Part shown: positions 13,157-23,753 of the stretch, in pieces
How the letters are laid out: the number at the start of each line of letters is the position of its first letter
How positions within the stretch are numbered: the stretch's first letter is position 1
Notes under the pieces: model-generated
Seen by the model: the letters and a program-made list of their open reading frames with translations, nothing else
What the model was told of the DNA's origin: nothing
Databases searched by the model: none
Program-made: the position numbers and the translations under genes
NCBI GenBank assembly: GCA_964030475.1
Contig: CAXIPT010000004.1
Location: forward strand, 3,149,455 to 3,213,454
DNA length: 64,000 nucleotides
Direction: 5' to 3'
Origin: Tethya wilhelma
Lineage: Eukaryota > Porifera > Demospongiae > Tethyida > Tethyidae

Positions 13157-15747
13157 TGTGATAGTCGACAGTTTAATGCACTGTGGGCTCAAATAATCTA
13201 AAGGTCAAAGTACATTGTACCAGTACCGTATAAAGCAAGTTACATGATCCCATAGTGCAGCATCACTGAGTGGTCATGTGACCTTGCACAAGCTACCTAC
13301 AGTGTACCTCATTCATCTGTTTATGAGCATTCTTTAATCTCTTCAGTTCTTGCAGCGACATGGCCAGCTCTTCCTCCATTTCTTGTACCTTGTCTGCCAT
13401 CTCATCTCTCATGTGAATAGCCTAGAGGAATGGCAGAGTACAGCACAAGTGAAATGAGAAGATGATTTGGCTAACAAACAAACAAAGGTAATAATTTGAG
13501 AACTACAGTATTAAAATCTGAAAGAGCACCTCGAGCAGATCATATTGGCACAATCCTGTGTCCCTTTAGAATGGTAATACCGTATACCGCTTAATTTTCG
13601 GGGTTACTTAATTTTCGCGGATTGCGCTATTGCAGATTTTCGTTGAATAAGTTTCGCGGATTGATATCATTCGTGTGCGCACGCATATGAGCACGCAATT
13701 TTTCGTTGAACAATTTTCGCGGATAACGTTCGATCCGCGAAAACCGCGAAAGTTAAGTACCACGAAAATTAAGCGGTATACGGTAGTTAGGATTTCACTG
13801 CCAAACTACTACGAGGTTCAACTCAAAATTTGGGAATATTTTACAGTCTAGGAAGGTCACAAGAAGCTAGGATGATTTGCACCATTATGATTAGGTTGGT
13901 TTTTGACATGGAAGCTTATCGCCATTGTAGCTACTTCAACTAAGGCTACAGTACATCTACACACGTACCTCCTCCAACTGTGCTGTTCTCTCGTCCAGAC
14001 TGAACTGGAGGTCTCCGATGGTCTGTTCCCTGTCCTCCAAGAGGGCCAGCTGCTCCTTGGTGAACGACACGTTGTCATAGCACATGCTGAGACGAACGGA
14101 GTTACGATGCTGCATGAGACGTCTCATACGCTTGTTTCCATCTTGGAGGGATTTGATCTAGGGAGGTGTGTGTGTGATGAAATTTGATGAACATACGTGT
14201 ACATGTATACACTGAGTCATTAGTGATTCCTCTAATGGAACTTGAGCAGTGTATTCACTGGTGAATATGCATACACTGGAGTAGCTAGTGTGATGAAATT
14301 TGACGCATATATGCCCATGTATGTACATTGAGTGATTAGTGATTTCTCTAATAAAACTTGAGCTGGTAAATATGCATACAGTGGAGTGGCTATATAGGAA
14401 GCATAACAAGCCATTGAATGATGAAATTCTTTAGCTCCTCTATATATTGCAACTGCATGGGCAATGTACACAGCACATGTACATTGATTGGAATGCAACT
14501 AAATGCAATGGTGCTTATACTTCCTATGGAATAAATGGTTGTATTCATTAAACACTCGTCACAAATAGTCATGACTGACAGTATTAGGATTTGCTGCATC
14601 TTATGACTATCACATGACATGTATACAATCACGTAGCTATCACATGATATGTACAATGTACCGTATATAGACAATCGTACCTCTTGATTGGCTAGCATGA
14701 GTTCATCCTCCAGCACGATAATCCTCTCCTGTGCCGTTCTCAGTCTCTCTCTCACCTACAGAAAGATACAGCTTTATACTTACATGTACATTTGTGCAGT
14801 GATATACAATTTGATCAGGAATTCATATACCGTATAGCTGGTAAATTTGGGGAATTGGCGAATTATTCTGCAATTTATTACCAAATTAAAAACTGTCGAA
14901 CGCACGCACACACATATAAACGATGCAGAGTGTAGAATTAAATCACCAATCATGCTAAAATAAGAATTCACCAAATTTAATGCCCGCCAAATTTACCCAC
15001 TATATGTTATGGTGTAGGATGCTACTGTTCTCAGTTTCTATAACTACATCAGCTAGTACCCACCCACCCACACACACAGATGTACAATTGTACATATCCA
15101 CCCAACCCTCCATAGAAATGAAAAATGCAGAGTGCATTAATTGCAAAATCTACAAAACCACAAGTATTTATAGCAGCTGAGTTTGTTTACTTACAGTTTA
15201 TACTGACACGCATACAATCACCACAAGACACAGAGTTATGGCACCAATAAATTGTCATGAGACATCTCAGTACACCATATGGATCAGGTCAGATAAACAC
15301 AAGACACAAACTATTTTTACATATAATTATCTCCTCAGGTCAATAAACCACAAGTGGTCACAGTGCAGTAGTTCCATTATTTACAATTTGCATGCATGGA
15401 AGGACATACAACAACAAGGACCACCCACAACACAGATTACAGAAGATGGGTCTGTGAGATAAACACAAGACTAAAACTATTTTTACTTCTCTTTGGTCAG
15501 TAAATAAACCACAAGTGTTCATAATGCACTAGTTTTGACAATAATTTTATTTGTATGGACAAAGACCACAACACACACACAAGGCTAAAGTAACTCAGAG
15601 CCACAACACTGGTAATGTGGCTGGGTCTGTGAGACAAACACAAGAGACTAACTATTTTTTACTTATCCTTGGTCAGTAAATAAACCACAAGTGTTCATAG
15701 TGCACTAGTTTGATTATTTAGAATTTGTATGGAAGGACATACAAAGA

Positions 15748-15785
<38 letters not shown>

Positions 15786-18700
15786 CTGAAGTAATTCTGA
15801 GCCACAACAAACGAATGTGCTGTGGTGATTGTCACTGCATGTACATACTGTTATATCATAACAGTACTTTACTTCAGCCTTGTGTGTGTGTGTGTGCGTG
15901 CATGTGTGAGATTAGCAAGCGACCTCACAACAAAGGGACACCCCAACAGACATTTTGCTCTCTGTGCCATGGATCAGGACACACAAACACACAAGACTCA
16001 ACTATTTGTGCACCTCTTACCTTCTCATCTAGAGCCTTGTGATGGTCAAACAGTGATTTGAGAGCCTTTAGTACCTCGACCTCTGAACTCACTCCGGCAT
16101 TGCTGGTCTGTCTCTTGACAACGGTCATACGTAGAGACCTCTCATGACGGGCTACCAGACACTCCAGGTGTTCCAGGAGGAGCTGGTGGAGGTGTGAGGG
16201 TGTGAGGGTGTGAGGGAGTGTGTGGATGCATAGAATTATTACATTAAAGTTTTACTTTTGAAGCAGATACCGTATAGCGGGTATTTTTCGGGGGGCAAAA
16301 TTTTCGTGGTCTTTGAAAATTTTGCTGATTCGTGGAAAAAATTTCGCGGTCACATATACGGCACGTATGGATTAACCACACCCCAGCCTTTATTCATGGT
16401 AAATATTTCGTGGTTTGTCAGTCAACCACGAAAAACACGAAAATTTTACTCCATGGTACAAGTAAGCACACAAGATCAACTTAATGCTTGCTACAGCAGT
16501 ATACACGGTTTCTTCCATCAAGCCTGCTGGACAGTGATTAAAAGGCATACCAATTCTTGTAGCTGCAAGCATCTCTACTCATGATAAATGAAAGCACCAC
16601 TGCATGGCGCACAAGCCTCGGCACCCTGGCTAGCACACTTACGCATACACTGTGTAAAAGAGTGTATTATACCTACATGTACGGCCTAGTCTCGCTAGCC
16701 AGACTCTCCGCAAAAAATGGGAGAGTCTGGTGAACAGCGCATACTAAACTCGTTCTCGTTACCAGAATCTGGTAATGACCACAATCATGTTTTGCGGGTT
16801 GTAGATGACGTAATATTAACCGCAATGCAACTGCAGCTCAGCGCTCATACAGAAACTTCTCTATGGTTGGATTTTGCTAGAACAAGAGGAGGCTAAAGAC
16901 TACCTTTCTTGATGGCGAAGGTGCTTTCTATCCTTACCTACAAGCTAAGTATAGAAAGAGTCATTTGACGACTGAGCCGTGGAACGAATAGTTCTGTCAC
17001 AGGGTACTTACATCTCGCTTGTTAGTCAAACAAAGATTGGGCCATGTCTTGTCGTTGTGTAAGAATACTTACGCGGGCTAAACTCTCAGAAAAAACGAGA
17101 AAGAAACTTCTTTGATTGCTTCGCAGATTTCAAGCGCTATCAGATTACGTAATCTACAACCCGCACCCACTTATGGAACATGATTGTGGTCATTACCAGA
17201 TTCTGGTAACGAGATCGAGAACGAGTTTAGTATGCGCTGTTCACCAGACTCTCCCATTTTTTGCGGAGAGTCTGGCTAGCGAGACTATGTACGGCCCAGG
17301 TGTATCAACAAAACTAATCTACTAATCATAGTATAGTAGGCCCAAGTTAGCCTATAGTCCCCAGGCTCCTCAGCTTAGTAGCCAGTTAGGCATGTAGTGA
17401 AGCTCACTGATACAAACAACACACATCTAAGCTCAGTACTAGCCTATTATGACACAGTCAAGTCTGAACTTCAGCCTCCTCATCTGCTCATCATTGCAGT
17501 CTCTGACCAAGCAACAGTAAGAACAGTACTAGATCATAGATTCACAGTTCTACAAAGTGTTATCTCACTTGAGTTACTTACCTGACAAAGCAGCTATCTG
17601 ATTTTAAATATAGTGAACTGGCGTGTACATCCGGGCCAAGCTCAACTGTATTTCTAGATAACGCACATCACATGGGGCGTGATCGATGGGTGCGGTTTCG
17701 AAGCCTAAGCGCTCAGAGATGCACAAAAGCCTCAGATCTCAGAAAGTACAGCATTTCGCAAGATCCTACACGACAAATTTCAAGATAATTTTGATTCATG
17801 AACGTAAGTACCTTCCATTTGGACTCTACAGCTGCCGTTCTTCAGATAACTTAGTAACAGACGGACACACACACACACACACACAAAACGACTACCATAA
17901 CCCTCTGCACGTGCTACGCACGTGCCGAGGCTTAATAAAGTACAGTTCCTAAAGCTTCTCATAATGATGCAGTTAAGTGACCATCTGTCTTAACTGTATA
18001 CTATCTTACCCTGGTATTGTGTCTCTCTGACTTGAGTTCATTAATTTCTTCATCCTTCTCTTTGATCTTCTCCTGAGCCGCTCCCAACTCACGAGCTAGA
18101 GAGGCAAACTTGTAAGCAATGGGCCAGCGACTCAGATCATCATGAAGACCTAGAGCATCAGTGGTGATAAGTAAATTAGAATTACAATTATTAAAACTAA
18201 GTTAAAAAGTAGTTATAACTGCTACTGTATATAATAAGAATTACAATTATTAAAACTAAGCTATATATAGTTATAATTGCTACATAATAATTTCATAAAG
18301 TAAATGCGTGGGTCTAATTCCTGTTTTGTCCACAACCACTGTTGGTGATGTTAAGTGTTTTTAGAGTGTGATTGTTTAATTAGAAGACATGGTACAATAA
18401 ATAATAATGGGACAACAAAATTTATGGAAGTCAATTTGCAGAGCTTATGTTAACAGTCAGTCACAGGACATTTTCCGATTAAAGTTAAGGAATGTCCGGA
18501 CATGTGACCAATGGTCTGCCATTTTGTCAGATAATTCTTTTGTGAGCTCGCTAGTAGTAATGTGAGAAAGCTTGGCAATGAAGAGGACGCTAGTGCTCCT
18601 AACTCAAAGCAAAGAAGTTAACCATTCATATCTGTGCAAAAATGGCACAGAGATTTTGACATAAGTCTTAACACTGTTACCTGGCTGACTTGAGTGATGT

Positions 18701-19907
18701 ACCAATTTTCATACGTCTAGTTTTAAGGAACATGCTTCTTCGGAAATGTCAGACCAAGTTGAACTTTGTTTGACATTTAGGTAGATGAAGTGTAAAAAGT
18801 TATCATAAGCTCTGATTTGTACACAATGATACAAGAAGATCTCCACAACAGTGAAGTACGTATTGTATGTATGCACATTAATAAAATGGGTCAACTGATC
18901 ATAAAGACCTACAGTTCAAGTGCTAGTCTCTATTGAGCTGTAGATCCAGCCAAATATGTAACCCAGAGAACACTCTATCCCCTAAAAGGGTCAGTCCATT
19001 GCTTGAGGGTTTATTACCGGTTGCAAGTAGACCAGAAAAGATTGCAAGCAAACACAAAGCATTGTGCAAGTCACTACTACTCTGTATGAGAAAAAGGCTT
19101 TCTTCTTTGATCATGAAATACTGTACAATTGTATCCTTTGTCAATGGCAGATGCTGACTCATGGTATGTCAAGAATTCCTGTTTTGTCCATGGCCATCGT
19201 TGGTGATGTTAAGTGTTTTTAGAGTGTGATTGTTTAATTAGAAGACATGGTACAATAAATAATAATGGGACAACAAAATCTATCGAAGTCAATTTGTACA
19301 TAATGATACAAGAAGATCTCCACAACAGTGAAGTACGTATTGTATGTACGCACATAAATAAAATGGGTCAACTGATCATAAAGACCTACAGTTCAAGTGC
19401 TAGTCTCTATTGAGCTGTAGATCCAGCCAAATATGTAACCCAGAGAACACTCTATCCCCTAAAAGGGTCAGTCCATTGCTTGAGGGTTTATTACCGGTTG
19501 CAAGTAGACCAGAAAAGATTGCAAGCAAATACAAAGCATTGTGCAAGTCACTACTACTCTGTATGAGAAAAAGGCTTTCTTCTTTGATCATGAAATACTG
19601 TACAATTGTATCCTTTGTCCATGCCAGATGCTGACTCATGGTATGTCAAGGTGTATGTGTCACTTTCAACATGGTGAAATAACATTACTCAATTCTGAAG
19701 AAATGCAGTTAGTTTGCTGAAGTACTACTGCAAGATTACTTACTGTTGGTGAGTGTTCCATCATTCTTGCGAAGTTCATCCAACATTGCATGAAGCCGAT
19801 CCTCTTCCTGTGGGTGTGGTACATGGGTGTGGTTACAGAGTTATTGAAGTATTTTTAGGAACATACTTTTTGTAGACCGTAGATCTGGCACAACTATTCC
19901 AAAATTT

Positions 19908-19949
<42 letters not shown>

Positions 19950-20193
19950 CCACCAACCAACCAACCTCAGGCATGAGAGCTTGCAGCTGTCTCATCAACA
20001 CCTTATTGTCGTTCTCCATATCACTCATCTTCCTCGTGGCCTCGCTGTAAGCTTCTTGGCTTTCTCTAAGGTTCTCCATCAGCTTGTCTCTCTCCTCCAA
20101 CATGGAGATCATCAGCTGCTCCAGTTTGGTGTTGTCTCCACCATCAGGAGAGGGTGAGGCACCCTCGTCTATCGTGGGGAGCACCTCACACAT
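2133..20193 (-). CDS. PPFIA: Liprin-alpha (PPFIA family), 26 exons
   Basis: A scaffold that binds LAR-type receptor phosphatases and organises adhesion sites or active zones. Exons, 5' to 3': 20193-19966, 19807-19744, 18149-18010, 16182-16021, 14755-14681, 14157-13969, 13421-13308, 13081-12935, 10259-10059, 9804-9673, 9408-9292, 9171-9064, 8755-8604, 8461-8356, 8166-7991, 6561-6440, 6121-6019, 5384-5263, 4955-4853, 4519-4366, 4072-3950, 3720-3490, 3263-3218, 3080-2905, 2507-2439, 2321-2133. All have GT-AG borders, phases fit, and they sum to 3549 nt (1182 aa), close to vertebrate liprin-alpha. The N-terminus [11 protein letters not shown] and [15 protein letters not shown], the coiled coil with [14 protein letters not shown], and three SAM domains ([43 protein letters not shown]) are diagnostic. 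The end (GQSI) lacks the vertebrate TYSC PDZ ligand. The last-exon boundary is least certain. Confidence 0.95.
4853..6561 (-). repeat. Tandem in-frame duplication of a liprin exon pair
   Basis: The 122-nt exon 6440-6561 and 103-nt exon 6019-6121 are repeated as 5263-5384 and 4853-4955, with flanking intron (unit about 1.17 kb). Each pair is 225 nt, so the frame is kept whether one or both pairs are spliced in. The four exons differ at only five positions between copies, all synonymous by my reading, while the introns have diverged in microsatellites and indels. The pair encodes the basic Ser-rich segment before SAM1 ([17 protein letters not shown]), matching the KSSIGRLFGKKEK region of vertebrate liprins. 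Confidence 0.9.
5826..5957. repeat. 16-bp minisatellite in liprin intron
   Basis: Repeats of GGTCACTCAAACTACA with slight variants, about eight units head to tail and one truncated. There are no unique spacers, so it is a minisatellite. It lies between the two copies of the duplicated exon pair. Confidence 0.85.
6790..7870. repeat. Three tandem copies of a ~350-bp interspersed repeat
   Basis: Three head-to-tail units begin near 6790, 7155 and 7515. Each contains a block like AAAATGGATATCATTTGAAT, then a TACACAAGGTG motif and a GTATGAAAATGAAACTTGTA motif. An inverted copy lies at about 31930-32215, a partial copy at 5500-5645 and a diverged copy at 59030-59240. Short frames shared by the units come from repetition and are not genes. 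No terminal repeats or transposase seen. Confidence 0.75.
8167..8218. repeat. (GA)n/(CT)n microsatellite abutting a liprin 3' splice site
   Basis: On the minus strand the CT repeat runs straight into CTAG at the acceptor of exon 8166-7991 and serves as its polypyrimidine tract. Similar arrangements occur at 8755 and at several acceptors in other genes of the window. Confidence 0.85.
10867..11811 (-). CDS. Secreted granulin-like / GH24 (T4-type) muramidase fusion, nested in liprin intron
   Basis: Predicted to cleave peptidoglycan outside the cell. The 314-aa intronless frame has a hydrophobic signal segment (residues 12-32, ending near VEAGK). A Cys-rich part (36-94) with many CC pairs and [15 protein letters not shown] follows, as in granulins, then a linker, then a phage-type lysozyme domain (about 160-311). 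In the lysozyme domain E171, D180 and S186 have the same spacing as T4 lysozyme catalytic Glu11, Asp20 and Thr26 (Thr to Ser), within [12 protein letters not shown]...LSIGVGFNL. Later motifs [10 protein letters not shown] and [12 protein letters not shown] fit the family C-terminus. It lies on the same strand as liprin, inside the intron between exons 12935-13081 and 10059-10259. The intronless build suggests ancient transfer of the lysozyme module (inference). Met12 is an alternative start. Confidence 0.88.
   Translation of the reverse strand: MLLNHKNNLFDMLLFYLVTIAIVVITTPLVEAGKPCFSGCCKNDETCCSDNSGCCSASYPICCSNKKCCPSGYPVCCTDGCCRSGYSCCPQGCCKLQFNKSANEETHEAVDEAVIEPVLSVDKSGKNKAVNILGVASELEYTVKHSIVTKQTSSLILSGPCNSYERLKLNEGYHTRVYRDSKNILSIGVGFNLEKAGARQQIESVGANYDAIISGKAALTDSQIQKLFNMDMTTAVECAMRLFPKWSSLGISPQSALADMAFNLGCAKLSKFICLGVALNRSPLDYAWAREEMKDSDWCRQVGGRCTRDIACMQ
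11889..11896 (-). promoter_or_regulatory. TATA box for the granulin-muramidase gene
   Basis: TATAAAAG on the minus strand, about 78 bp upstream of the ATG at 11811, at a distance that suits a short 5' UTR. It supports independent transcription of the nested gene. Confidence 0.55.
12459..12665. mobile_element. Palindromic MITE-like element, ACCGTATA ends (copy 1)
   Basis: Begins ACCGTATAGCGAGAAATTTTCG and ends with the complementary TCCCGCTATACGGT. The interior is rich in AAATTTTCG/CGAAAATTT inverted blocks, so the ~207-bp unit can fold back. It lies in the liprin intron just upstream of the nested lysozyme gene. There is no coding capacity. Confidence 0.7.
13579..13784. mobile_element. Palindromic MITE-like element, ACCGTATA ends (copy 2)
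   Basis: Starts ACCGTATACCGCTTAATTTTCG and ends with AATTAAGCGGTATACGGT, giving a ~206-bp near-palindrome inside a liprin intron. Same length class and end motif as copy 1 but different interior arms. Confidence 0.7.
14829..15005. mobile_element. Degenerate ACCGTATA palindromic element (copy 3)
   Basis: Left end ACCGTATAGCTGGTAAATTTGG; the right arm (GCCCGCCAAATTTACCC) is recognisable but the terminal motif has decayed. It lies in a liprin intron. Confidence 0.5.
15270..15745. repeat. Tandem ~180-bp repeat in liprin intron
   Basis: Three successive units share AAACACAAGAC..AAC..CTATTTTTAC, a GGTCAGTAAATAAACCACAA block, and a GTGTTCATA-type end. No coding potential; a (CA)n tract follows at about 15750-15780. 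Confidence 0.65.
16269..16460. mobile_element. ACCGTATA palindromic element (copy 4)
   Basis: Begins ACCGTATAGCGGGTATTTTTCG with inverted arms near 16400-16455 (CCACGAAAAACACGAAAATTT). It lies in the liprin intron just upstream of exon 16182-16021. Confidence 0.55.
16689..17285. mobile_element. 597-bp foldback transposon with ~120-bp terminal inverted repeats and TA duplication
   Basis: The left end GTCTCGCTAGCCAGACTC is the exact complement of the right end GAGTCTGGCTAGCGAGAC. The complementarity continues with few mismatches for over 100 bp, to the GCGGGTTGTAGATGACGTAAT / ATTACGTAATCTACAACCCGC blocks. Both ends are flanked by TA (16687-16688 and 17286-17287), as expected for Tc1/mariner-type insertion. 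No transposase is encoded. It sits in a liprin intron. Confidence 0.85.
18320..19650. repeat. Direct duplication of intronic sequence
   Basis: The block from TTCCTGTTTTGTCCA through TAGAGTGTGATTGTTTAATT recurs at about 18320 and 19172. The block 18815-19165 recurs almost unchanged at 19290-19645 and carries mirror-image frames on both strands that are not genes. The first copy has about 350 bp extra in the middle, so the second is a shortened duplicate. It lies in the liprin intron between exons 19807-19744 and 18149-18010. Confidence 0.8.
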
Positions 20194-21081
20194 TGTGAGG
20201 GTGTGAAGGTGTGAGAGTGTGAGGCTGTGAAGGTGTTAGAGTGTGGAGCTGTGAGACTGCAAAGTGTGGAGCCGTGAGTGTGTGTATGTGAAGTGTGGAC
20301 ATGAGTTTCAAAGCAAAGATCTCAATAGTGAAAGCAGTACATACATACATTCTAACATCGTTGAACAACTTATTTTATCGTCTGGAGAAAATCATAGAGC
20401 AACGGTCACTGCTTAGAGTGAAGAATTGTAGCAAGACACATTTAAGAGACTTAACATTAACTTGCTAGCTTTGTAAACCAGGTCCTTCCTGTGCCCTTTA
20501 CATGGCTAAGTGCAGCAATAAGCATTAGCAAGGAAGGCTTGGTTTATGGGGCTAATAACTTGCTACATATAATTCTCCACTTATTGTACTTCACACAATA
20601 CAATCAACATCTGATATAATAATTCTATTAATGGCAAAATACCGTACGTGTAGCCACGCCCTCAATCCTCTCATTCTTTTCCACATAATTATTACATCAA
20701 GCATAACACAAATGGGGTCAAAGGTCAAGTTTAATACAAGAAGAAGCATGAAGTCATTTCCCTCTCGATGTTGAAGTCCAAAACCACACCCACAAACCCT
20801 TTGATGTGATCTAAGACCACACCTACATAGATTACAGTTATTCCCAAGAGAAAGAGATGGGAAAGTGACAAGTTTGACACAGGAAGTGATAAACCCAATA
20901 GCTGACAGTTTGTATGGGTTGGGAGGAAGCTTTGTGAGCTGTTGGTTGATAGGACTTCCTAACATGTAGTTGGGTACACATCACTAGGGCAACCAAGGAG
21001 ACTTAATTAGAGGATGCAAATGCACATTCATACAAACACATAAAATTATGTGCTTGTAACCATTAAGATAAGGCTTCTCTC

Positions 21082-21112
<31 letters not shown>

Positions 21113-22559
21113 CCCTCTCTCTCTCTCTCTCAGTGAGTGTGTTGTTGTCTGACAGATGTGTCCATGTCACTGCTAGCAAAACACTGTTTAACACTTGTAA
21201 ATCACACAAAGCACTCCAGCTGTTTGCCAATGATGCATAATCTTGAAATTTCAAACAAAGGAACTTAACTATGAAATTGAAAAGGTCTCTCACACCACAC
21301 CCTGATGGACTAGAATTGACCACACCATCCTTGTTCCCATCCTAGTTAAAAACAACAATATGGTTACCCACCATAAAGTTTCCTTTTACCAAAACTTGAT
21401 ACAAACAACATGATGGTCTTGGGATGTTATAGCTACCACCCTCTGGAGAACAAGAACAACAGCGTTCAATTATTGATAGTAATAATACTGCTGGAATAAC
21501 AATGTTATTAATGGGCCACTTTATGATTTCATTACTTAAATACCCATCATGTCTATCCCTGCTAAAATTAACATATTACATTCACAGTGTGGTGAACTCA
21601 AATTCATAGAGAGAAGGGAAATATAAAACCATGGGAAAACAAAGACTCTATAAAGGCAGGTTCACAATATCCGGTGCTGTGTCACGTAACAGTACTTCAC
21701 ATTAATTTTGGCCACGCAGCACATTGACACAGATTTAGAAAAATTGTCCAAATGTACGTTTGATATGCTACGTTCCTGCATATCAGCGCAAATAATTGTA
21801 CTAATGCAAGAGGAAATATTGTGAACCCACCTTAATAAATCCACAGGCAATGCCATTACACCCCTAGCCAACCATTAAGACTGGAGACATGTACAAATGT
21901 CTATACCTACATCATGGCATTCAACTGGCACCCTCCACAGACTAGGACCCAATGCCACACCCAATGTATGCAATGGTGATTAGCTCCAGTCTACACAATC
22001 ACCTCAATGTCCAAGTCAAGGAATCAGACTAAATAGTCGCAAATTAGATTAGGACAATACTTATGTACACATGAACACTCTGTGACTTTAGAGAGTACAA
22101 AGATTTGCAAAACTGTTGGTTTCCCTGGGAGCACTAATAATCTATACAGATTCAAGCTCTAGACACTTAAACACTTTTATTATATGAAACCATCCACTCC
22201 AAATTTTATGGATAGGATTTTATTTATGGATGAAGTTACTATAGTGTATGATAATCTGGATACAGTTTATAAACACAGCCAGAGCTACATACTTGTCCTA
22301 CCTTCAAAAGTGATTACACACTGTGACACCAAGACAGAGACACCACCAGTGTCTGTGACTTGCTCCTATCAATAATTTCACAGCAGGAGGAGGAAGTATT
22401 TTACACTCGATCTCTCCCCTCTGCTGGCCACGCACTGACAATCTGCTCAACGAACCGATGATAGCATTGACACTTCCACCTCAATACCGTAGACATCAAG
22501 CCTGGGTTATGTGGTAAGATGTGAACACACTTCTCTGTTGAACAAAACCAATTTACTTT
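20194..22559. other. Liprin 5' flank: UTR introns and/or promoter, copy 1 of the duplicated block
   Basis: No coding exon was found. It contains a CT-rich tract (21078-21131) and a segment at 20870-20970 repeated at 42310-42410 (GGGTTGGGAGGAAGCTTT and GAGCTGTTGGTTGATAGGAC). The region is part of the direct duplication that reappears right of the NLR block. It probably holds the liprin promoter and 5' UTR. Confidence 0.55.
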
Positions 22560-23360
22560 GCAATACGGGTGCACGTGGGTTTGTATGGTCGAGTCATATG
22601 ACTATCATGTGACAATCACATCATCATCCGGCCGGCCGCGCCGCATATACGCATGCGATATGCAGGCGCGCGCTCGGCCACGATCGACGCGGCGACCTGT
22701 CAGCTCAGACGATCATCGTACACTTTTTCTATGATCTTACGACTAGACGACGCGCGACGTCGTACCTCAGTGGCCCATAAAAACTGGCCAATTGGACTCA
22801 GGTGAGTTGGAAATATTTAACATTGTGTAGATGCTCACTGTTCATCGTGACTGAGAATAATGAAAAAAATTCAATGCCAACAGGAATAGAAAAAAGTTTT
22901 AACTCAAGAAATGAAGAAAACAAGGTATAATATTATTATAGTCTAATCTGTTTAATAGCTAGATTGTGTAAAAAAAATTAATTCTTCCTGTGGACAAAAT
23001 GAGGGACTCGACATGGAATATGATATTTCATGACAGAGTACAGAAGGGACCGGCACTATATATGCAGCCTGGCATTCCACATCTAAGTTGCTTTTGGCTT
23101 TTATGACCCATTTGCCCTATAATATTATACTGAATTTGAAGCTTCATCTTGCTAAATTGAATGTTCTCGTGCTACAAACAAGTCCACTGAGCAACTGAAT
23201 GACCACTCACATCCATGCAGATATATACCCGTGGCTGCCTGGCTAGAAGGTGTGTAGTGAGTGACGAGGGAGTGGTTATGGTTTCACAAAAGGTCACATG
23301 CTCACAATCTAAACTAAACTGACAGAAAATCAAATGAACAAGAGAAAGAAACTGCATACA
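22560..23360 (+). pseudogene. Dead 5' copy of the RING-H2 gene (promoter, exon 1, exon 2)
   Basis: Three blocks match the start of the working RING gene in order and orientation. (1) Promoter: CACGTGGGTTTGTA and GACTATCATGTGA match 43386-43432. (2) Exon 1 with its donor: AACTGGCCAATTGGACTCAGGTGAGTT against 43580-43606; the start ATG has become TTG (22792-22794). (3) Exon 2: about 23160-23355 matches 43930-44095, including GAGGGAGTGG, TGGTTTCACAAA and AATGAACAAGA-type blocks, but it is broken by stops and indels. The rest of the gene is absent. A GC-rich patch at 22628-22760 is the old CpG-rich promoter. Confidence 0.8.
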
Positions 23361-23753
23361 TGTGGTCATTAGCTATAAATCACACCAACACAAGTCATCT
23401 GGAGGAGAGAGAATTCCTTATCATCCTTGACATAATTATAATTCAACCAAAACATACAGACATGCAATTTGCATCCATTGTATGATGTTTCTCAGCCAAT
23501 TACAGTTTAATAATTATATCATTCTGAAAACATTTACATGGCTTAAACCAATTCAAAGCGTTCTAGATCTGTTGTCCATATAAAACTCCAGCTATCTCTA
23601 TGATTAATTGACTATCTACAGATAGTGTAAAAGCATTCTCTAAATTTTGTTCATATAAAACTATATGACAGCTTTCTATTCTGACTATCTACTGAGTGCA
23701 TGCCGTGACAACTATAAGAATAATTAGCAGGTCCGGCATGCATGGCCTCCAAG

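Noticed and set aside
18923..19639. Paired frames on both strands repeated at two positions
   Set aside because: Product of the direct intronic duplication; no exon signals or domain.
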